From NCBI RefSeq assembly GCF_027923465.1, contig NZ_BRLB01000009.1, positions 62,001-126,000 of the forward strand: a stretch of DNA of 64,000 nt. Direction: 5' to 3'. Positions 47,125 through 57,068 of the stretch are shown here, piece after piece (the first letter of the stretch is position 1; every line of letters begins with the position of its first letter). Made by a program: the position numbers and the translations under genes. A model generated the notes under the pieces. The model was not told the origin of the DNA, made no database searches, and worked only from the letters and a program-made list of their open reading frames with translations. This stretch comes from Vallitalea longa (lineage in GTDB: Bacteria; Bacillota; Clostridia; Lachnospirales; Vallitaleaceae).

Positions 47125-47344
47125 AAAATATTCTATAACATAATAGGATAGAAGATTTTTATTTAACTTTTATATAATAATTATGTTAACTAATTAAAAC
47201 CTAATCTTTATTGAGATAATTGCATAATTCCTAATTTAATTCTATACGCACAATATGTAAATTATAATGGTAGATTGAATTCAACATATTTTGCTATAGA
47301 AATCAGCGGAAGGTAATCATGCAATTATCTTAATTAGTAAAAGT

Positions 47345-47377
47345 AGCTATGAAATTAACATTTCATAGCTTTTTTTC
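47345..47377 (+). terminator. Terminator after the ArsR-like gene
   Basis: AGCTATGAAA pairs perfectly with TTTCATAGCT, followed by a run of T. Confidence 0.88.
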
Positions 47378-47390
47378 ATAAATAATTAAT

Positions 47391-47452
47391 ATTGACCATT
47401 GGTCATTTTAATCCTATAATAGGTTTGAAGTTAAAAATGACCGTTGGTCAAT
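47391..47452 (+). promoter_or_regulatory. Promoter flanked by two TetR operators
   Basis: The promoter is TTGACC (47392-47397), 17 bases, TATAAT (47415-47420). Two 13-base palindromes, TGACCATTGGTCA (47393-47405) and TGACCGTTGGTCA (47438-47450), differ only at the centre; one overlaps the -35 box, the other follows the transcription start. They are 45 bases apart centre to centre. Such sites fit autorepression by the TetR protein encoded 20 bases downstream. Confidence 0.8.
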
Positions 47453-47470
47453 ATGAATTGAAGGTGCGCT

Positions 47471-48061
47471 ATGAGTAAGATTATTGAGAATAAGAAACAA
47501 AAGAAAAATGCTATCTTTAGTTCTGCATATGAACTATTTGTAACAAAAGGTTTTGATAAAACTGCTATTAACGATATTGTTAAAAAGGCAGGTGTGGCTA
47601 AAGGTACTTTCTATCTCTATTTTAGAGATAAAAAACAGATACTGGATCATATTATATTGAAAAAAAGTTCGATTATAATCAAAGAAGCATTTGAAGCAAC
47701 AATGAATAGGGAACATGAAAATTTTATTGAAGGTATTATATTCTTTACCAATCACACAATAGAATACCTCAAGGATAACATCATTCTTCTAAGTTTAATC
47801 TACAAGAATTTATCTTGGGGATTATATAGAAAAGCATTGAATGATACGGAAGTAATCAATGACATGGATTATATATATAAAACTTTTATAGACAAATTAA
47901 AAGATAACGATATTCCCGTGGAAGATGTAGATAAAACATTATTTCTCATTATTGAATTAATTGGCTCTACTTGCTATAGCTCAATAATTTTAAATGAACC
48001 CGCCAGTATAGATGAGATGAAACCTATACTTTTTAATGTTATAAGGAAAATGCTTGAATAG
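47471..48061 (+). CDS. TetR-family repressor
   Basis: A 196-residue regulator; the N-terminal helix-turn-helix reads TAINDIVKKAGVAKGTFYLYFRDKKQI (here cut: AGVAKGTFYLYF), classical for TetR. The C-terminal helical half would bind an inducer. AAGGTG precedes ATG. It heads an operon with an MMPL exporter and a secreted YhgE-like protein. Confidence 0.93.
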   Translation: MSKIIENKKQKKNAIFSSAYELFVTKGFDKTAINDIVKKAGVAKGTFYLYFRDKKQILDHIILKKSSIIIKEAFEATMNREHENFIEGIIFFTNHTIEYLKDNIILLSLIYKNLSWGLYRKALNDTEVINDMDYIYKTFIDKLKDNDIPVEDVDKTLFLIIELIGSTCYSSIILNEPASIDEMKPILFNVIRKMLE

Positions 48062-48105
48062 TGAACCTACTAATTGACTAACGATTACAGAAAAGGGAGG
48101 ATAAT

Positions 48106-50169
48106 ATGAAGAGATTTGCAAGAATGATTGTAAAACATAGGAAACTAGTTTTAATAATTGGTATCTTGCTATTATTGCCATCTCTATATGGAATGACAAA
48201 TACAAGAGTAAATTATGATTTATTAACATATTTACCTGAAGAACTAGATTCAATGAAAGGACAAGAAGTTCTTGATGACGTATTTCATAAAGCAGCAACG
48301 GGTTTGCTGGTTATAGAAGATATGGAATCAAAAGATGTTTTAGAACTAAAACAAAAAATAGACAATATAGAAGGTGTAGAAAAAACACTTTGGATTAGTG
48401 ATTTAATGGATATCACTATTCCGAAAGAATTCCTGCCAAGTGATATAAAAGATATATTCTATAGTGGTGATTCGACTCTAATGATGATTGAGTTCACTCA
48501 TGAATCAGCATCTGATGAAACTCAGACAGCGATAAAAGATATAAGAGGTATCATGAATAAACAATGTTTCTTAAGTGGTATGTCTGCAATACTTAGGGAT
48601 ACGATTAAATTAGCAGATAAAGAAACACCTATATATGTTTTGGTAGCAGTCATTTTAGCGGTAATTGTTTTGGCATTGACATTGGAATCAACAATTGTTC
48701 CCTTTATTTTCTTAGCAGCAATCGGTATGGCTATAGTATATAATTTCGGGACTAACATATTCTTCGGTGAGATATCGTATATAACGAAATCTCTGGCAGC
48801 AGTACTGCAACTGGGAGTTACGATGGATTTTTCTATCTTCCTATTGCACAGATATGAAGATGAGCTGAAAATAAGTAATAATAAAGAAGAAGCGATGGCT
48901 GTGGCAATAACTAAAACAGCTACATCCATAGCAGGAAGTTCATTAACTACCATAGCAGGTTTTTTAGCTTTAGCAGTTATGAAATTAGGGTTAGGTAAAG
49001 ATATAGGATTCGTTATGGCAAAAGGTGTTTTTCTTGGTGTAGTATGTACCATAACCATATTACCTGCTTTTATATTAACATTTAATAAATTAATTCACAG
49101 ATTCAATCATGGAACAGTATTACCTTCATTCAATAAAACGACGAACTTCATTATAAAACATTATAAAAAATTTGTAGTACTATTTATACTATTATTTATA
49201 CCTTTCATTTATGGTAAATCCAATACCGATGTTTATTATAATCTAGATGAATCCTTACCAAAAAATTTGGATTCCATTATAGCTCTCGAAAAATTGAAGA
49301 CAGGATATGATATGACTACGACACATATGATTGCCATAGATTCAGACGTTCCTTCTTACCAAGCTAAAGAAATGATTGGTAAAATAGAAAAGTTGCCAGG
49401 AGTACAGACTGCTATTGGTTATGATAAATTAGTTGGTCCGGCAATACCTTACGAATACGTTCCGGAAAAATTAACAGATATCCTTGAAAAAGATGGTTAT
49501 AAATTAGTATTAGTCAACTCGAGCTTCAAAGCTGCTACTGATGAACAAAATAAACAACTACAAGATATTAATGACATTGTTAAATCATATGATGAAAATG
49601 GTATGGTAACAGGTGAAGGTGCGTTAACTAAAGATTTAGTTGAATTGGCAGATGTTGACTTCAAAAATGTAAGTATAGCATCGATTGCGGCTGTATTCGT
49701 AATTATCCTATTAGTGTTTGGGTCAATTTCAATTCCTATTATATTGGTGGGAGCTATTGAACTTGCTATATTCATCAATATGGGAATACCTTATTTCACT
49801 AATACGACAATTCCATTCGTATCTTCTATAGTTATCGGAACCATTCAATTGGGAGCAACTGTAGATTATGCAATATTATTGACTACTAGGTTTAGAGAAG
49901 AAATACGCCATGGTCATGATAAATTTGAAGCTATGAGAATAAGTCTTCTAGGATCAGTTAAATCAATAGTTACTAGTGCCTTAACATTTTTTGGTGCTAC
50001 AGTTGGTGTAGGATTCATAGCTGATATGGAAATGATAAAAAGTTTGACAGGTATGATTTCCAGAGGTGCAATAATCAGTATGTTCGTAATTATATTCATG
50101 TTACCAGCATTACTTTTATTGTTTGAAGGATTCATATCAAAAACTAGTAGAAAATGGAGTAGAAATTAA
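48106..50169 (+). CDS. MMPL/RND-family exporter
   Basis: A 687-residue membrane protein made of two similar halves, each with one segment, an outer domain and five segments (12 in all). In each half the MMPL-typical block is seen (GVTMDFSIFLLHRYEDEL and GATVDYAILLTTRFREEI), whose Asp residues carry the protons. It exports lipids or amphipathic compounds. AAAGGGAGG precedes ATG. In an operon with TetR and a YhgE-like protein, probably an efflux system induced by its substrate. Confidence 0.92.
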   Translation: MKRFARMIVKHRKLVLIIGILLLLPSLYGMTNTRVNYDLLTYLPEELDSMKGQEVLDDVFHKAATGLLVIEDMESKDVLELKQKIDNIEGVEKTLWISDLMDITIPKEFLPSDIKDIFYSGDSTLMMIEFTHESASDETQTAIKDIRGIMNKQCFLSGMSAILRDTIKLADKETPIYVLVAVILAVIVLALTLESTIVPFIFLAAIGMAIVYNFGTNIFFGEISYITKSLAAVLQLGVTMDFSIFLLHRYEDELKISNNKEEAMAVAITKTATSIAGSSLTTIAGFLALAVMKLGLGKDIGFVMAKGVFLGVVCTITILPAFILTFNKLIHRFNHGTVLPSFNKTTNFIIKHYKKFVVLFILLFIPFIYGKSNTDVYYNLDESLPKNLDSIIALEKLKTGYDMTTTHMIAIDSDVPSYQAKEMIGKIEKLPGVQTAIGYDKLVGPAIPYEYVPEKLTDILEKDGYKLVLVNSSFKAATDEQNKQLQDINDIVKSYDENGMVTGEGALTKDLVELADVDFKNVSIASIAAVFVIILLVFGSISIPIILVGAIELAIFINMGIPYFTNTTIPFVSSIVIGTIQLGATVDYAILLTTRFREEIRHGHDKFEAMRISLLGSVKSIVTSALTFFGATVGVGFIADMEMIKSLTGMISRGAIISMFVIIFMLPALLLLFEGFISKTSRKWSRN

Positions 50170-50185
50170 GAGAGGATGAATAAGT

Positions 50186-52204
50186 ATGAATAAAACAATT
50201 AAAAAGATATTTAGTCTATCACTGGTTTTACTGATGACTTCCAATACCATAGCTTATGCAGCAGATAATACTATATCAAAAGATGAAACAGTATATGTTA
50301 ATTTATCTTCCACAGGAGAAGTTGAAAAAGTCATAATTAGTGATCAGATTCATTCAGAAATAGTTGGACAAAAAGTAACTGATAATTCTTCTTTGAGTGA
50401 TATAGAAAATGTAAAAGGCGAAGAAAAACCTGAAATCGATGGAAATAATATTACTTGGGAACTAGAAGGCAACGATCTGTTTTATCAGGGTAATACAGAC
50501 AAAGAACTTCCAGTAGAAATAAGAGTAGACTATTACTTGGATGGCAATAAAATAGAACCTACTGAAATAGGCGGAAAGTCAGGTAAAGTAAAGATAGAGG
50601 TTACTACTATAAATAATGAAAAACATCAAACTGAAATAGATGGAGAAACAAAAGATATTTATACACCTTTTATGATAGCATCTGTAATAATTCTACCTAA
50701 CGATATATTTAGTAACATTAAAATCAATTCAGGTAAAATTTTGACAGAAGGAAATAATCAAATTGTCACATATGTTTCAGTACCTGGCTTATGTGAATTA
50801 ATGCCAGAAGATACAGATATTGACCTACCAGAGAAATTAGTAATAGAAGCAGATGCAGAAGAATTTGAGTTAGGACCTATCATGTCAGTAGCTACTTGTG
50901 AATTACCAGAAATCAATGAATTGGGTGAATTAGGAAGTTTAAGTGAAATGATTGATTCTATAGATGAATTACAATCAGCTTCCAGCCAATTAAGAGATGG
51001 TACAAAAACTTTATCAGATGGACAAACAGAATTAGCTGATAAACTAGTTGAATTTAAATCTGGTGTAAGTGAACTAGGGAAAGGTAGTTCTGCATTGATA
51101 GATGGTGTCGGCAAGTTAGCACTTGGAATAGATAGTGCATATGAAGGAGCTAATAGAATCGCTGATGGTATAAGATTATTTGTAAGCAGTTCAGATGAAT
51201 TTGGAAAAGGAGCCAAAACATTTGGAGAAGGAGCAGTAAGCTTTGCTGACAAAGCTAAGGTATTTGCTTCAGGAGCAGTACAATTATCTAACGGTTTAGA
51301 CGAATTAACCACCAGTACAGGAGAATTAGAAGTAGGAGCTAAATCATTGACAAGCGGTACAGACAAATTAATAAAGGGTGAACAAAAAATAACTTCCGGT
51401 GTATCAGCGAGTTTACAAGGAATTAGCGATATAATTAAAAATCTCAAACAACAAAATCCTAAGAATCCAATGATTGAAACTTTAACTAAAATAGAAGCTG
51501 GTTTGAAAACTGTTGAAATTGGTTCTAATGATATGACTACACAACTAAACAATCTAAAAGATGGTCAACAGAAAGTTGCTGATGGTCTAGAAAAATTAAA
51601 TGGATCAACTGGTACTATAAAAGAAACTGTTGGTTTATTACAAGAAGGAAGTAATGGACTAAGTGATGGTGCCGGAAAATTAGCAGAATCATCTGCATTA
51701 CTTGATAAGGGTTCTAAGCAAATTGTTGATGGTTCTAGCAGTCTTGTAGAAGGGTCACAAGCTGTAAGTGATGGTTTAGGTGAATTATCAGACGGTTCAC
51801 AAGTAGCCATAGCAGGAAAAGATAAATTAAAACAAGGTAATAAAGATTTAGTATCTGCAGTCGACCAATTAGTTGAAGGTGGCAATAAGTTAAAAGACGG
51901 AGCTAATGAACTTAATGAAAATATGAATAAATTTCATGAAGAAGGGATAAACGAATTAAGTAGTGTTCTAACAGAAAAAACAGATTCCCTTGATGATTTA
52001 TTACTTGTTAAAGATGAATTGGTTAAGCTGGCAGATGAATATAATAATTTCAGTGGAATCAGTAAAGATATGGAAGGTTCGGTTAAATTCATAATGAAAA
52101 CTGATGAAATAAAGAAACCAAAACAAACTGTTGATCAAACACAAACTGATACTACGAAGAAAAAAGGGTTTTTTGATTGGTTAAAAAGCTTATTTGGTAA
52201 ATAG
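50186..52204 (+). CDS. Secreted YhgE/Pip-like protein with heptad-type repeats
   Basis: A 672-residue protein with a signal peptide (residues 1-27, ending AYAA). Residues about 30-250 form a beta-rich domain; residues about 265-610 are repeated units of the kind LxDGxxxLxDG/LxEGxxxLxxG, typical of YhgE/Pip and related heptad proteins that form long helical rods. Unlike full YhgE it has no C-terminal membrane segments and ends in KKKGFFDWLKSLFGK, a basic amphipathic tail that could touch the membrane. It may form an extracellular extension of the MMPL exporter, in the way YhgE-like and MMPL genes are often paired. Confidence 0.8.
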   Translation: MNKTIKKIFSLSLVLLMTSNTIAYAADNTISKDETVYVNLSSTGEVEKVIISDQIHSEIVGQKVTDNSSLSDIENVKGEEKPEIDGNNITWELEGNDLFYQGNTDKELPVEIRVDYYLDGNKIEPTEIGGKSGKVKIEVTTINNEKHQTEIDGETKDIYTPFMIASVIILPNDIFSNIKINSGKILTEGNNQIVTYVSVPGLCELMPEDTDIDLPEKLVIEADAEEFELGPIMSVATCELPEINELGELGSLSEMIDSIDELQSASSQLRDGTKTLSDGQTELADKLVEFKSGVSELGKGSSALIDGVGKLALGIDSAYEGANRIADGIRLFVSSSDEFGKGAKTFGEGAVSFADKAKVFASGAVQLSNGLDELTTSTGELEVGAKSLTSGTDKLIKGEQKITSGVSASLQGISDIIKNLKQQNPKNPMIETLTKIEAGLKTVEIGSNDMTTQLNNLKDGQQKVADGLEKLNGSTGTIKETVGLLQEGSNGLSDGAGKLAESSALLDKGSKQIVDGSSSLVEGSQAVSDGLGELSDGSQVAIAGKDKLKQGNKDLVSAVDQLVEGGNKLKDGANELNENMNKFHEEGINELSSVLTEKTDSLDDLLLVKDELVKLADEYNNFSGISKDMEGSVKFIMKTDEIKKPKQTVDQTQTDTTKKKGFFDWLKSLFGK

Positions 52205-52239
52205 ACCTTATAAAGAAAATAAAAGATAATATTCTACGT

Positions 52240-52289
52240 AAAAGCTTTTCATTTATTATTTTATATGAATGGAAAGCTTTTTATTTTTT
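52240..52289 (+). terminator. Terminator of the TetR-MMPL-YhgE operon
   Basis: AAAAGCTTTTCATT pairs with AATGGAAAGCTTTTT, followed by TATTTTTT. Confidence 0.85.
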
Positions 52290-52409
52290 AGTAAATTCAA
52301 TTAATCGAATAAAATAGAATGTAAGTTAATTATTTATGGAATAATTTAATATGAAAATGTAAATAAAAAGTATATATAACATTAAAGAATACAGCAAGGA
52401 GACTTGATA

Positions 52410-53630
52410 ATGAAAAGAATAATTAACTTACTGTTAATTACTGCATTAATAATAATATCTATAGGAGGATGTAATCAAGTTAAAAAAAAGACAGTTAAAT
52501 TTGGAGTTCTGACTGATAAAGATTATATAATAAATGTAATAGATGAATTTAACAGTTCTCAAGATACTTATGAAGTTAAACCAGTCATAATAACAGGTTC
52601 AGAAGATGAAACTTATAAGCAAGTAAAAAAATTAATCTCAAATGGTTCATCTGATGTAGATGTTTTATCAATGGATATAACTTGGGCTGGAGAATTTGCT
52701 GGTCAAGGTTATCTACAACCTATTGATAATTTAATGCAAGAAAAAGGTTATACACAAAAAGATTTTGTTGAAGAAGCAATGATATCAGGTAAATATGAAG
52801 GTAAACAATATACACTCCCCTTTTATCTGGATTTAAGTTTGCTATATTATAGAAAAGATATAGTAAAAGAAACAGAAGCCAAAGTACTAGAAAGTGGTAA
52901 CTACACATATTCAGATCTATCAAGGTTGGCAGAAAAATATAAAGGTGAGAAAAATACAGAAACAGGTATTGTATTTCAATGTAATGTAAATGAAGGTTTA
53001 ACAGTTACAGCAGCTGAATTTACTAACTCATTTCATATGCTAAGTGGATTGAAATCATTGAAGTCCATGGTGGATTCAGAATATACTCCCAATGATATAT
53101 TATATTACTCTGATACCGAAACAAAAGATGCATTCAAAGATGGCAAAACCGTTTTTACAATAGACTTTTCGTATCTATATAATCTTCTGATTGAAGAAAA
53201 AATAGAAACAAAATTAAATAAAGAACAAATCGGAATCGCACCTTTACCCAATGGTGGTGTAATAGATGGTTATGTGTTAGGAATAAATAAGAATTCATCT
53301 AATATAGAAGGGGCTTGGGAATTCATTAGATATATAGCAAGTGAGGAAGGACAGACGACAATAGCAAAAGAAGGTAAACATATTCCAGGATTCATTAGTT
53401 TAGCTACTAATAGCGATATTATAGCTTCCAATGAAATGCTAGCGGTAGAAGGATTAAAAAATGCATTAAATGTAGTAATAAACAGGCCTGTATCTGATAG
53501 ATATACACAGATTTCCAAAGAAATACAAATGAATGTTCACAAATTCTTATCAGGAGCTCAAGAATTAGATTATACAAAGACAAAGATAGAAAAGTTAATG
53601 GAAGATAACGAAGTAATATCAAAAAGATAA
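52410..53630 (+). CDS. Family 1 extracellular solute-binding lipoprotein
   Basis: A 406-residue binding protein of the sugar ABC type. The signal peptide ends in a lipobox (SIGGC, Cys about 21). The mature part resembles maltose-type binding proteins (VLSMDITWAGEFAGQGYLQPID, then YTLPFYLDLSLLYYRKDI, and WEFIRYIASEEGQ). AAGGAG lies 8 bases before the ATG at 52410. No permease or ATPase is adjacent, so its transporter partner is elsewhere. Confidence 0.9.
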   Translation: MKRIINLLLITALIIISIGGCNQVKKKTVKFGVLTDKDYIINVIDEFNSSQDTYEVKPVIITGSEDETYKQVKKLISNGSSDVDVLSMDITWAGEFAGQGYLQPIDNLMQEKGYTQKDFVEEAMISGKYEGKQYTLPFYLDLSLLYYRKDIVKETEAKVLESGNYTYSDLSRLAEKYKGEKNTETGIVFQCNVNEGLTVTAAEFTNSFHMLSGLKSLKSMVDSEYTPNDILYYSDTETKDAFKDGKTVFTIDFSYLYNLLIEEKIETKLNKEQIGIAPLPNGGVIDGYVLGINKNSSNIEGAWEFIRYIASEEGQTTIAKEGKHIPGFISLATNSDIIASNEMLAVEGLKNALNVVINRPVSDRYTQISKEIQMNVHKFLSGAQELDYTKTKIEKLMEDNEVISKR

Positions 53631-53635
53631 GCATA

Positions 53636-53673
53636 AGCTACCATATATATAATTATTAGTATATATGGTAGCT
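53636..53673. terminator. Bidirectional terminator between convergent genes
   Basis: AGCTACCATATATA pairs with TATATATGGTAGCT; T-rich on the right and A-rich on the left. Confidence 0.8.
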
Positions 53674-53679
53674 GTTATA

Positions 53680-54918
53680 TTATATGATCTTGTTAGGTTG
53701 CCTAATGGTATATATGAATAAGAATGCTATAATAAATGAAATGGCAGTCAAGAAGAATAATACATTATAGCCTATTAGATCAACAAAAATTCCAAACAGC
53801 ATTGGTCCACTAATAGCAGCTACGGATGATGAAAAATAATAGAATCCAGTAAATGTACCGACTTTGCTTTCACTAACACCTTCTACTATATAGGGATAAG
53901 AATTAATATTGATAAGAGACCAGAATATCCCTGCTACAGCTAATAGAATCATAACTAGGTACTTGTTGAATATTATAATTCCAAGAGGCCCTATTAATCC
54001 TAAAAAAATAAAAATAATGATATCAGTAATCAATCCTATGAGGATTGCTCTTTTTTTACCTATCTTCTTTCCTATAAAACCAGCAGGGATAGCAAATAAT
54101 AAGAAAGCTCCAGCAAAAGCACTCAATATTATTCCCGATTCATGCTTGGGTAAACCTATGTAACGAAACATGTAATTACTAAATGTAGCTTCCATACCTT
54201 GGTATCCGATGAACCAAAAAAGTATAGCAAAAAGCAAATGAAAAGTTTTATGATCGTTATTGATGATAATGCCCCGTAGTGTTGCTATAATCTTAACTTT
54301 TTCTCTGGTTTCTGTTGATTTTTGAGATGTAACAGGTTCTTTAATGAAGCAAATGATTATTATGAGTGATATGAACATAATGATACCTGTAACAGAAAAA
54401 GGTAGTTTTATATCAATTTCATATAAACGAGAACCTCCATATAAAACAAAAACTGCTGCTAGGCCTCCCATAAAATTAATTACTGCATTAGCTTCACTTC
54501 TTTGGTGTGGAGGAACCATATCTGGCATAAGTGCAACAGTAGGACCTCTATAGATTGCCATTGAAAAATTAAGTATTGTAATAATAATCAAAAACAATAT
54601 TAAGTTATTCGAACCTAAAGGTAATATAATGAACATAAGTGCAGAAATAGGAAGACCTATCATAATAAATGGTTTTCTTTTTCCAAATCTAGTATGTGTA
54701 TTGTCACTTAATGCACTTATATAGGGTATTAAGAAAATTGCTAGGATGTTATCAAGTGTCATAATGCAATTAATTACGAATTGACTGTCAAAAAAATTCA
54801 AGAGAAATAGTGGAACATAATTATTATAAAGGGGCCAAACAAGACTAATAGCAAAAAATCCAAATCCTAGAATAAAAGTTTTTTTGTAATCTAATTTTCC
54901 AGTTGTTTCTTTAACCAT
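53680..54918 (-). CDS. MFS transporter, SLC45/GPH-like
   Basis: A 412-residue carrier with 12 membrane segments. It has SDNTHTRFGKRKPFIMIG (loop 2-3) and RSEANAVINFMGGLA, typical of the sucrose/melibiose-type (SLC45/GPH) MFS branch, so a sugar is a reasonable substrate. The ATG at 54918 is chosen because TTGGAGG lies upstream; the TTG five codons earlier is part of that site. Confidence 0.85.
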   Translation of the reverse strand: MVKETTGKLDYKKTFILGFGFFAISLVWPLYNNYVPLFLLNFFDSQFVINCIMTLDNILAIFLIPYISALSDNTHTRFGKRKPFIMIGLPISALMFIILPLGSNNLILFLIIITILNFSMAIYRGPTVALMPDMVPPHQRSEANAVINFMGGLAAVFVLYGGSRLYEIDIKLPFSVTGIIMFISLIIIICFIKEPVTSQKSTETREKVKIIATLRGIIINNDHKTFHLLFAILFWFIGYQGMEATFSNYMFRYIGLPKHESGIILSAFAGAFLLFAIPAGFIGKKIGKKRAILIGLITDIIIFIFLGLIGPLGIIIFNKYLVMILLAVAGIFWSLININSYPYIVEGVSESKVGTFTGFYYFSSSVAAISGPMLFGIFVDLIGYNVLFFLTAISFIIAFLFIYTIRQPNKII

Positions 54919-55220
54919 ATATTCATCCTCCAATACAGTATTAAATTTTTTATTATAGTTATATTATACAATATAATGATTAAAACTTGTAATAGATTAT
55001 ATAAAACAATATAAATATTGAGGGACTATTAACATAATCTAGTCTAGGACAAAAAAAAATGATATAATGATAATACTGTAAAAATATTTATGATTAAAGT
55101 CATGAAAGTTTAAGTATTTTCTTTTGCTTTTAATGATATAATAGTTAAGAGACTTTATTATTGAGTTATATTACTTTTTGGAGTTACATGAGGGTCATGT
55201 AATAATGAGAGGATGTATAT
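54919..55220. other. Divergent control region before murB
   Basis: 302 bases, no gene. Two extended -10 boxes TGATATAAT occur (TATAAT at 55063-55068 and 55137-55142); the second is the better placed for murB. -35 boxes are weak. Confidence 0.5.
55134..55142 (+). promoter_or_regulatory. Extended -10 promoter candidate of murB operon
   Basis: TGATATAAT, 78 bases before the murB ATG; no clear -35, as usual for extended -10 promoters. Confidence 0.45.
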
Positions 55221-56138
55221 ATGGATATGGACATGGAACTGATTGTTGAGGAATTGACAAAAGAAATAAACAAAGAACATGTACTTAGAAATGAGAAAAT
55301 GTCAAAACATACTACTTTTAAGGTTGGAGGTAGTGTTGATATATTTATTTCCCCAAGCAATACAAAAGAATTAACCCATGCAATAAAGATTTGTAAGACT
55401 TTTGAAATACCGTATTATGTTATTGGCAATGGAAGTAATATACTTGTAAAAGATAATGGATTCAGAGGAGTTATCATACAGATATACAAGAATTTTGATA
55501 ATGTCACCGTTGATGATGAAACAATAACTGCTCATGCAGGTGTCCTATTGTCAAAATTGTCTAAAATCATTGCTGATGAGAGCTTGGAAGGATTCGAATT
55601 CGCTTCTGGTATTCCAGGTACATTAGGCGGTGCAGTATATATGAATGCTGGAGCATACGGTGGAGATATATCTAAAGTGATTGTTTCTGCAGATGTTATC
55701 GATGAACAAGGAAATATTGTTACATTATCAAAAGAACAATTAGAATTAGGTTATAGAACCAGCATTATTCAAAAAAATAATTACATAATATTAAGTGCTG
55801 TGTTAAAATGCAGAAAGGGAAACAAAGAAAAAATAAGAGAAGTGATAAACGATCTTAATAATAGACGTAAACAAAAACAACCTTTAGAATTTCCTAGTGC
55901 AGGAAGTACTTTTAAAAGACCTGAAGGTTATTTTGCAGGTAAGTTAATCATGGATAGCGGATTGAAAGGTTATCAGATAGGTAATGCTCAAGTTTCTGAA
56001 AAACACTGTGGTTTTATAATTAATAAAGGGAATGCTACAGCCGAAGATATTATAAATCTTATTGGTCATGTTAGAAAAGTAGTAAATGATAAATATAATG
56101 TAAGTTTAGAAACAGAAGTTAGAATTATCGGAGAATAA
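55221..56138 (+). CDS. murB: UDP-N-acetylenolpyruvoylglucosamine reductase
   Basis: MurB reduces the enolpyruvyl group of UDP-GlcNAc-enolpyruvate to lactyl with NADPH and FAD, giving UDP-MurNAc for peptidoglycan. The 305-residue type IIa protein shows MSKHTTFKVGGSVDIFISP, the FAD-binding YYVIGNGSNILVKD, GIPGTLGGAVYMNAGAYGG, and the catalytic Ser-containing PSAGSTFKRPEGYFAGKLI. It heads the murB-rapZ-yvcK-whiA-HPr block. Confidence 0.97.
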   Translation: MDMDMELIVEELTKEINKEHVLRNEKMSKHTTFKVGGSVDIFISPSNTKELTHAIKICKTFEIPYYVIGNGSNILVKDNGFRGVIIQIYKNFDNVTVDDETITAHAGVLLSKLSKIIADESLEGFEFASGIPGTLGGAVYMNAGAYGGDISKVIVSADVIDEQGNIVTLSKEQLELGYRTSIIQKNNYIILSAVLKCRKGNKEKIREVINDLNNRRKQKQPLEFPSAGSTFKRPEGYFAGKLIMDSGLKGYQIGNAQVSEKHCGFIINKGNATAEDIINLIGHVRKVVNDKYNVSLETEVRIIGE

Positions 56139-56159
56139 AATCTAGAAAGGATGAAGCTC

Positions 56160-57032
56160 ATGAGATTTGTAATTGTTACTGGAATGTCTGGTGCAGGGAA
56201 AAGTGTATCATTGAAAATGTTAGAAGATATTGGTTTCTTTTGTGTTGATAATCTTCCACCAGTACTTATCAATAAATTTGCACAGATTTGTTTTAGTCCT
56301 GATTCAGGAATTGATAAGGTCGCTTTAGGCATTGATATTAGAGGTGGAAATTTATTCACTGAGCTTCTTAATGAAATTAAAATACTGGAAAATGAAGGTT
56401 ATGAACTGGAAGTCCTTTTCTTAGATGCTAATGATGAAACTTTAGTAAAGAGATTCAAAGAAACAAGAAGGAAACATCCCCTTGTATCAGAGGGAAGAAT
56501 ACAATATGGTATTGATAAAGAAAGAAAAATACTTGAGCAGGCAAAAAAAAGAGCTAACTTTATTATAGATACAAGTAAATTATTGACAAGAGAACTAAAA
56601 TCAGAATTAGTCAAAATATTTTTGGAAGGTAAAAAATATGAAAATCTAATTATCACAGTATTATCATTTGGATTCAAATATGGTATACCATCAGATGCTG
56701 ATTTGGTTTTTGATGTCAGATTTATTCCTAATCCATTCTATATACCAGAACTAAAAGAAAAGTCGGGCAACGATATAGAAATCAAAGATTACGTATTGAA
56801 ATGGGATGTATCCAATAAGTTCATTGATAAATTGGATGATATGATTAATTTCTTGATTCCTAATTATATTCAGGAAGGAAAAAATCAATTAGTTATTGCC
56901 ATTGGTTGTACAGGTGGAAAACATAGATCTGTTACATTAGCTAATGAACTATATAATAGATTATTGAAACAAGATTACAGTACTAATCTTTATCACAGGG
57001 ATATAGAAAAAGATTCAAAATTGAAAAATTAA
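56160..57032 (+). CDS. rapZ: RNase adapter/nucleotide-binding protein RapZ (YvcJ)
   Basis: A 290-residue P-loop protein: Walker A VTGMSGAGKS at residues 6-15, and the C-terminal GCTGGKHRSVTLANEL that binds a sugar or nucleotide effector in the RapZ family. In E. coli it steers RNase E-mediated control of glucosamine-6-P synthase; in Bacillus, YvcJ affects competence. ATG at 56160 with AAAGGATG upstream. Confidence 0.96.
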   Translation: MRFVIVTGMSGAGKSVSLKMLEDIGFFCVDNLPPVLINKFAQICFSPDSGIDKVALGIDIRGGNLFTELLNEIKILENEGYELEVLFLDANDETLVKRFKETRRKHPLVSEGRIQYGIDKERKILEQAKKRANFIIDTSKLLTRELKSELVKIFLEGKKYENLIITVLSFGFKYGIPSDADLVFDVRFIPNPFYIPELKEKSGNDIEIKDYVLKWDVSNKFIDKLDDMINFLIPNYIQEGKNQLVIAIGCTGGKHRSVTLANELYNRLLKQDYSTNLYHRDIEKDSKLKN

Positions 57033-57068
57033 ATAATACAAGTAGCATTGAGGAGTGAATTATTTAAT

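Larger units (their letters stand above)
47125..47470. other. Intergenic region with terminator and TetR operators
   Basis: 346 bases; terminator at 47345-47377 and the tetR promoter-operator at 47391-47452. The first 200 bases show nothing I can support. Confidence 0.6.

Noticed and set aside
48522-49058. 178-codon minus-strand frame inside the MMPL gene
   Set aside because: Shadow of a conserved membrane gene; no start signals.
50758-51552. 264-codon minus-strand frame opposite the YhgE-like gene
   Set aside because: It is the complement of the repeated LxDG region; its Ser/Pro/Leu-rich translation is the expected shadow of that repeat.
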